This document shows positions 6,050 to 6,865 of a DNA stretch of 6,865 nucleotides, piece after piece. Location: the NCBI GenBank assembly GCA_947630865.1, contig CANRJE010000075.1, positions 1 through 6,865 of the forward strand. Reading direction: 5' to 3'. Numbering within the stretch: the first letter of the stretch is position 1; each line of letters begins with the position of its first letter. The notes beneath the pieces are model-generated. The model searched no databases and was not told the origin of the DNA. It was given only the letters and a program-made list of their open reading frames with translations. The stretch comes from an uncultured Bacilli bacterium. GTDB taxonomy: Bacteria > Bacillota_I > Bacilli_A > RF39 > UBA660. A program made the position numbers and the translations under genes.

Positions 6050-6061
6050 GGTGATAAAATG
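6050..6061 (+). promoter_or_regulatory. Ribosome-binding site and start identical to the rejoined murG start
   Basis: GGTGATAAAATG combines an SD (GGTGA) and the ATG of the gene at 6059. The same 12 bases arise when positions 1-4 are joined to 1917-1924. It is thus an unoccupied match to the intron's insertion site. One base further 5' (T6049) could wobble-pair with G206 of the exon-binding loop, and the next (A6048) would mismatch A207. Confidence 0.8.
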
Positions 6062-6757
6062 AATAATTTAAGTTTATGGTTAATTTGGAAAGAACCAAAA
6101 AGGAAAAGAAAATATTTAATAGGTGAATTAACATATGACTACAAAATATATCGATTTAAGTATCTAAATTCAGAATTAAATGATGCTATAAAAGATAATT
6201 TTACATATTACCCTGGATTTAAAGATTTAAACAAAGTATATGAATCAGATACTTTGTTTCCTAATATTTTAACAAGGCTTCCAAATCCTAAAAGACCAGA
6301 TTATTTAAAAATTTTAAATTCATATGGTTTAGAAATTAATTCAACTAAAATGGAAATTTTAAAAAAAACAAGGGGACGTTTATTAACTGATAATTTTGAG
6401 TTTGTACCAAAGTTTAATCAAAATAATAAAATTGAGTTTGATGTGGCTGGTACTAGATATTATATTAAAGCAAGTGAGATGAAAAATATTTTGAATATAA
6501 ATGATAATTTAGAATTAGAAAGAGAGGATACTAATTCTGAAGATAAATATTCAATTAAAGTTAATTATGTAAATGCTTTAAAAAAATATCAATTAGGTTA
6601 TGTACCTAGATATTATAGTAAAGAATTATCAAAGTTACTTGATGAAAATATTCCTTATTCTGCTAAAGTCGAGGCATTAAATTTTGAAAGTTTAATACCA
6701 GATGAAAATATTACAGTTATTGTTAAACTTATTTTTGATATTCGGAACGAAAAATAA
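6059..6757 (+). CDS. HIRAN-domain protein of unknown role
   Basis: This 232-residue soluble protein has no signal peptide or membrane segment. The C-terminal half (about 125-226) looks like a HIRAN domain: FDVAGTRYYIK (127-137), a Leu/Glu-rich strand (about 149-156), DTNSEDKYSIKV (157-168) in place of the usual EP.N..D..AI.V, then LGYVPRYYSKELSKLLDE (179-196). HIRAN folds in SWI2/SNF2 helicases such as HLTF bind single-stranded or 3' DNA ends. Here it is free-standing, with no helicase or nuclease attached. The N-terminal half (about 1-115; LWLIW, YLIGELTYDYKIYRFKYL, SDTLFPNILTRLP) loosely recalls the N-terminal part of HipA-like proteins, but I see no kinase domain. It has a strong SD, stands as its own unit between a terminator and a convergent tRNA, and its role could be DNA repair, defence or toxin-antitoxin related. 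No function is assigned. Confidence 0.8.
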   Translation: MNNLSLWLIWKEPKRKRKYLIGELTYDYKIYRFKYLNSELNDAIKDNFTYYPGFKDLNKVYESDTLFPNILTRLPNPKRPDYLKILNSYGLEINSTKMEILKKTRGRLLTDNFEFVPKFNQNNKIEFDVAGTRYYIKASEMKNILNINDNLELEREDTNSEDKYSIKVNYVNALKKYQLGYVPRYYSKELSKLLDENIPYSAKVEALNFESLIPDENITVIVKLIFDIRNEK

Positions 6758-6767
6758 ATAATCTTTT

Positions 6768-6794
6768 AAAAAAGAAAAAAACTCCGAAGAGTTT
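6768..6794 (-). terminator. Rho-independent terminator of tRNA-Gln, UUCG loop
   Basis: Read on the minus strand: AAACTC, a TTCG loop, GAGTTT, then a T-rich run interrupted by one C (6778 down to 6768). The closing pair gives the very stable C(UUCG)G tetraloop. It begins eight bases after the tRNA CCA end. Read on the plus strand the hairpin is followed by only three T, so it is a weak stop for the HIRAN gene. Confidence 0.85.
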
Positions 6795-6802
6795 AATTAC
6801 AT

Positions 6803-6865
6803 TGGTTGTCCTAGTTAGGTTCGAACTAACGCTCATGGAGTCAGAGTCCACTGCCTTACCACTTG
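6803..6865 (-). tRNA. tRNA-Gln (anticodon CUG), 5' part cut by the window edge
   Basis: On the minus strand the 3' part reads: D-loop AAGTGGTAAGGC, anticodon stem GTGGA/TCCAT with loop CTCTGAC (6840-6846; anticodon CUG at 6842-6844), variable GAGC, T stem GTTAG/CTAAC with loop TTCGAAC, acceptor strand TAGGACA, discriminator A (6806) and an encoded CCA (6803-6805). Position 72 is A, implying the weak U1-A72 pair typical of tRNA-Gln. The D-arm wording also fits tRNA-Gln. The 5' acceptor strand lies outside the window. Confidence 0.92.

Noticed and set aside
1..6865. CRISPR array, phage genes or a multi-gene defence island
   Set aside because: No regularly spaced repeats, no nuclease, integrase or structural phage genes; apart from the intron and the HIRAN gene the content is core chromosome.

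Overview
The window looks like a chromosomal segment of a low-GC, walled member of the Bacillota, probably Bacilli- or Erysipelotrichia-like (inference). The DNA is very AT-rich, Shine-Dalgarno (SD) sites are strong, and the gene order murG-murB-divIB matches the division/cell-wall (dcw) cluster of Bacillus. TGA ends murG and scpA while Trp is coded by TGG, so the code is standard. The peptidoglycan genes argue against a wall-less mollicute.

Layout. Positions 5-1916 are an apparently complete group II intron: 5' GTGCG end, ribozyme domains, a 423-residue reverse transcriptase/maturase without a visible endonuclease domain (532-1803), domain V (1815-1847), and domain VI with a bulged branch-point A (A1910). 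Only four bases of 5' exon (GGTG) are in the window. Joining them to the 3' exon gives GGTG^ATAAAATG, an SD plus start codon, so the intron sits inside the ribosome-binding site of murG. From 1922 come murG, murB and divIB, tightly packed or overlapping. They supply lipid II synthesis, UDP-MurNAc synthesis and a divisome protein. A fresh extended -10 promoter then precedes scpA-scpB (overlapping ATGA), the kleisin and winged-helix partners of SMC in chromosome condensation, closed by a rho-independent terminator (5926-5954). A separate unit (6059-6757) encodes a HIRAN-domain protein of unknown role. At the right edge a truncated tRNA-Gln(CUG) lies on the minus strand with its own UUCG-loop terminator, facing the HIRAN gene.

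Most notable point. The intron's proposed exon-binding loop (EBS1, in 200-207) carries UCACC, the same pentamer as the anti-SD end of 16S rRNA. It can pair with GGUG^A across the insertion point. The 12-mer of the rejoined exons, GGTGATAAAATG, occurs uninterrupted ahead of the HIRAN gene (6050-6061). The element may therefore home to ribosome-binding sites. Its domain VI can also be drawn in two mutually exclusive folds, one of which could give unspliced RNA a substitute ribosome-binding site for murG. These last points are hypotheses from the sequence alone.
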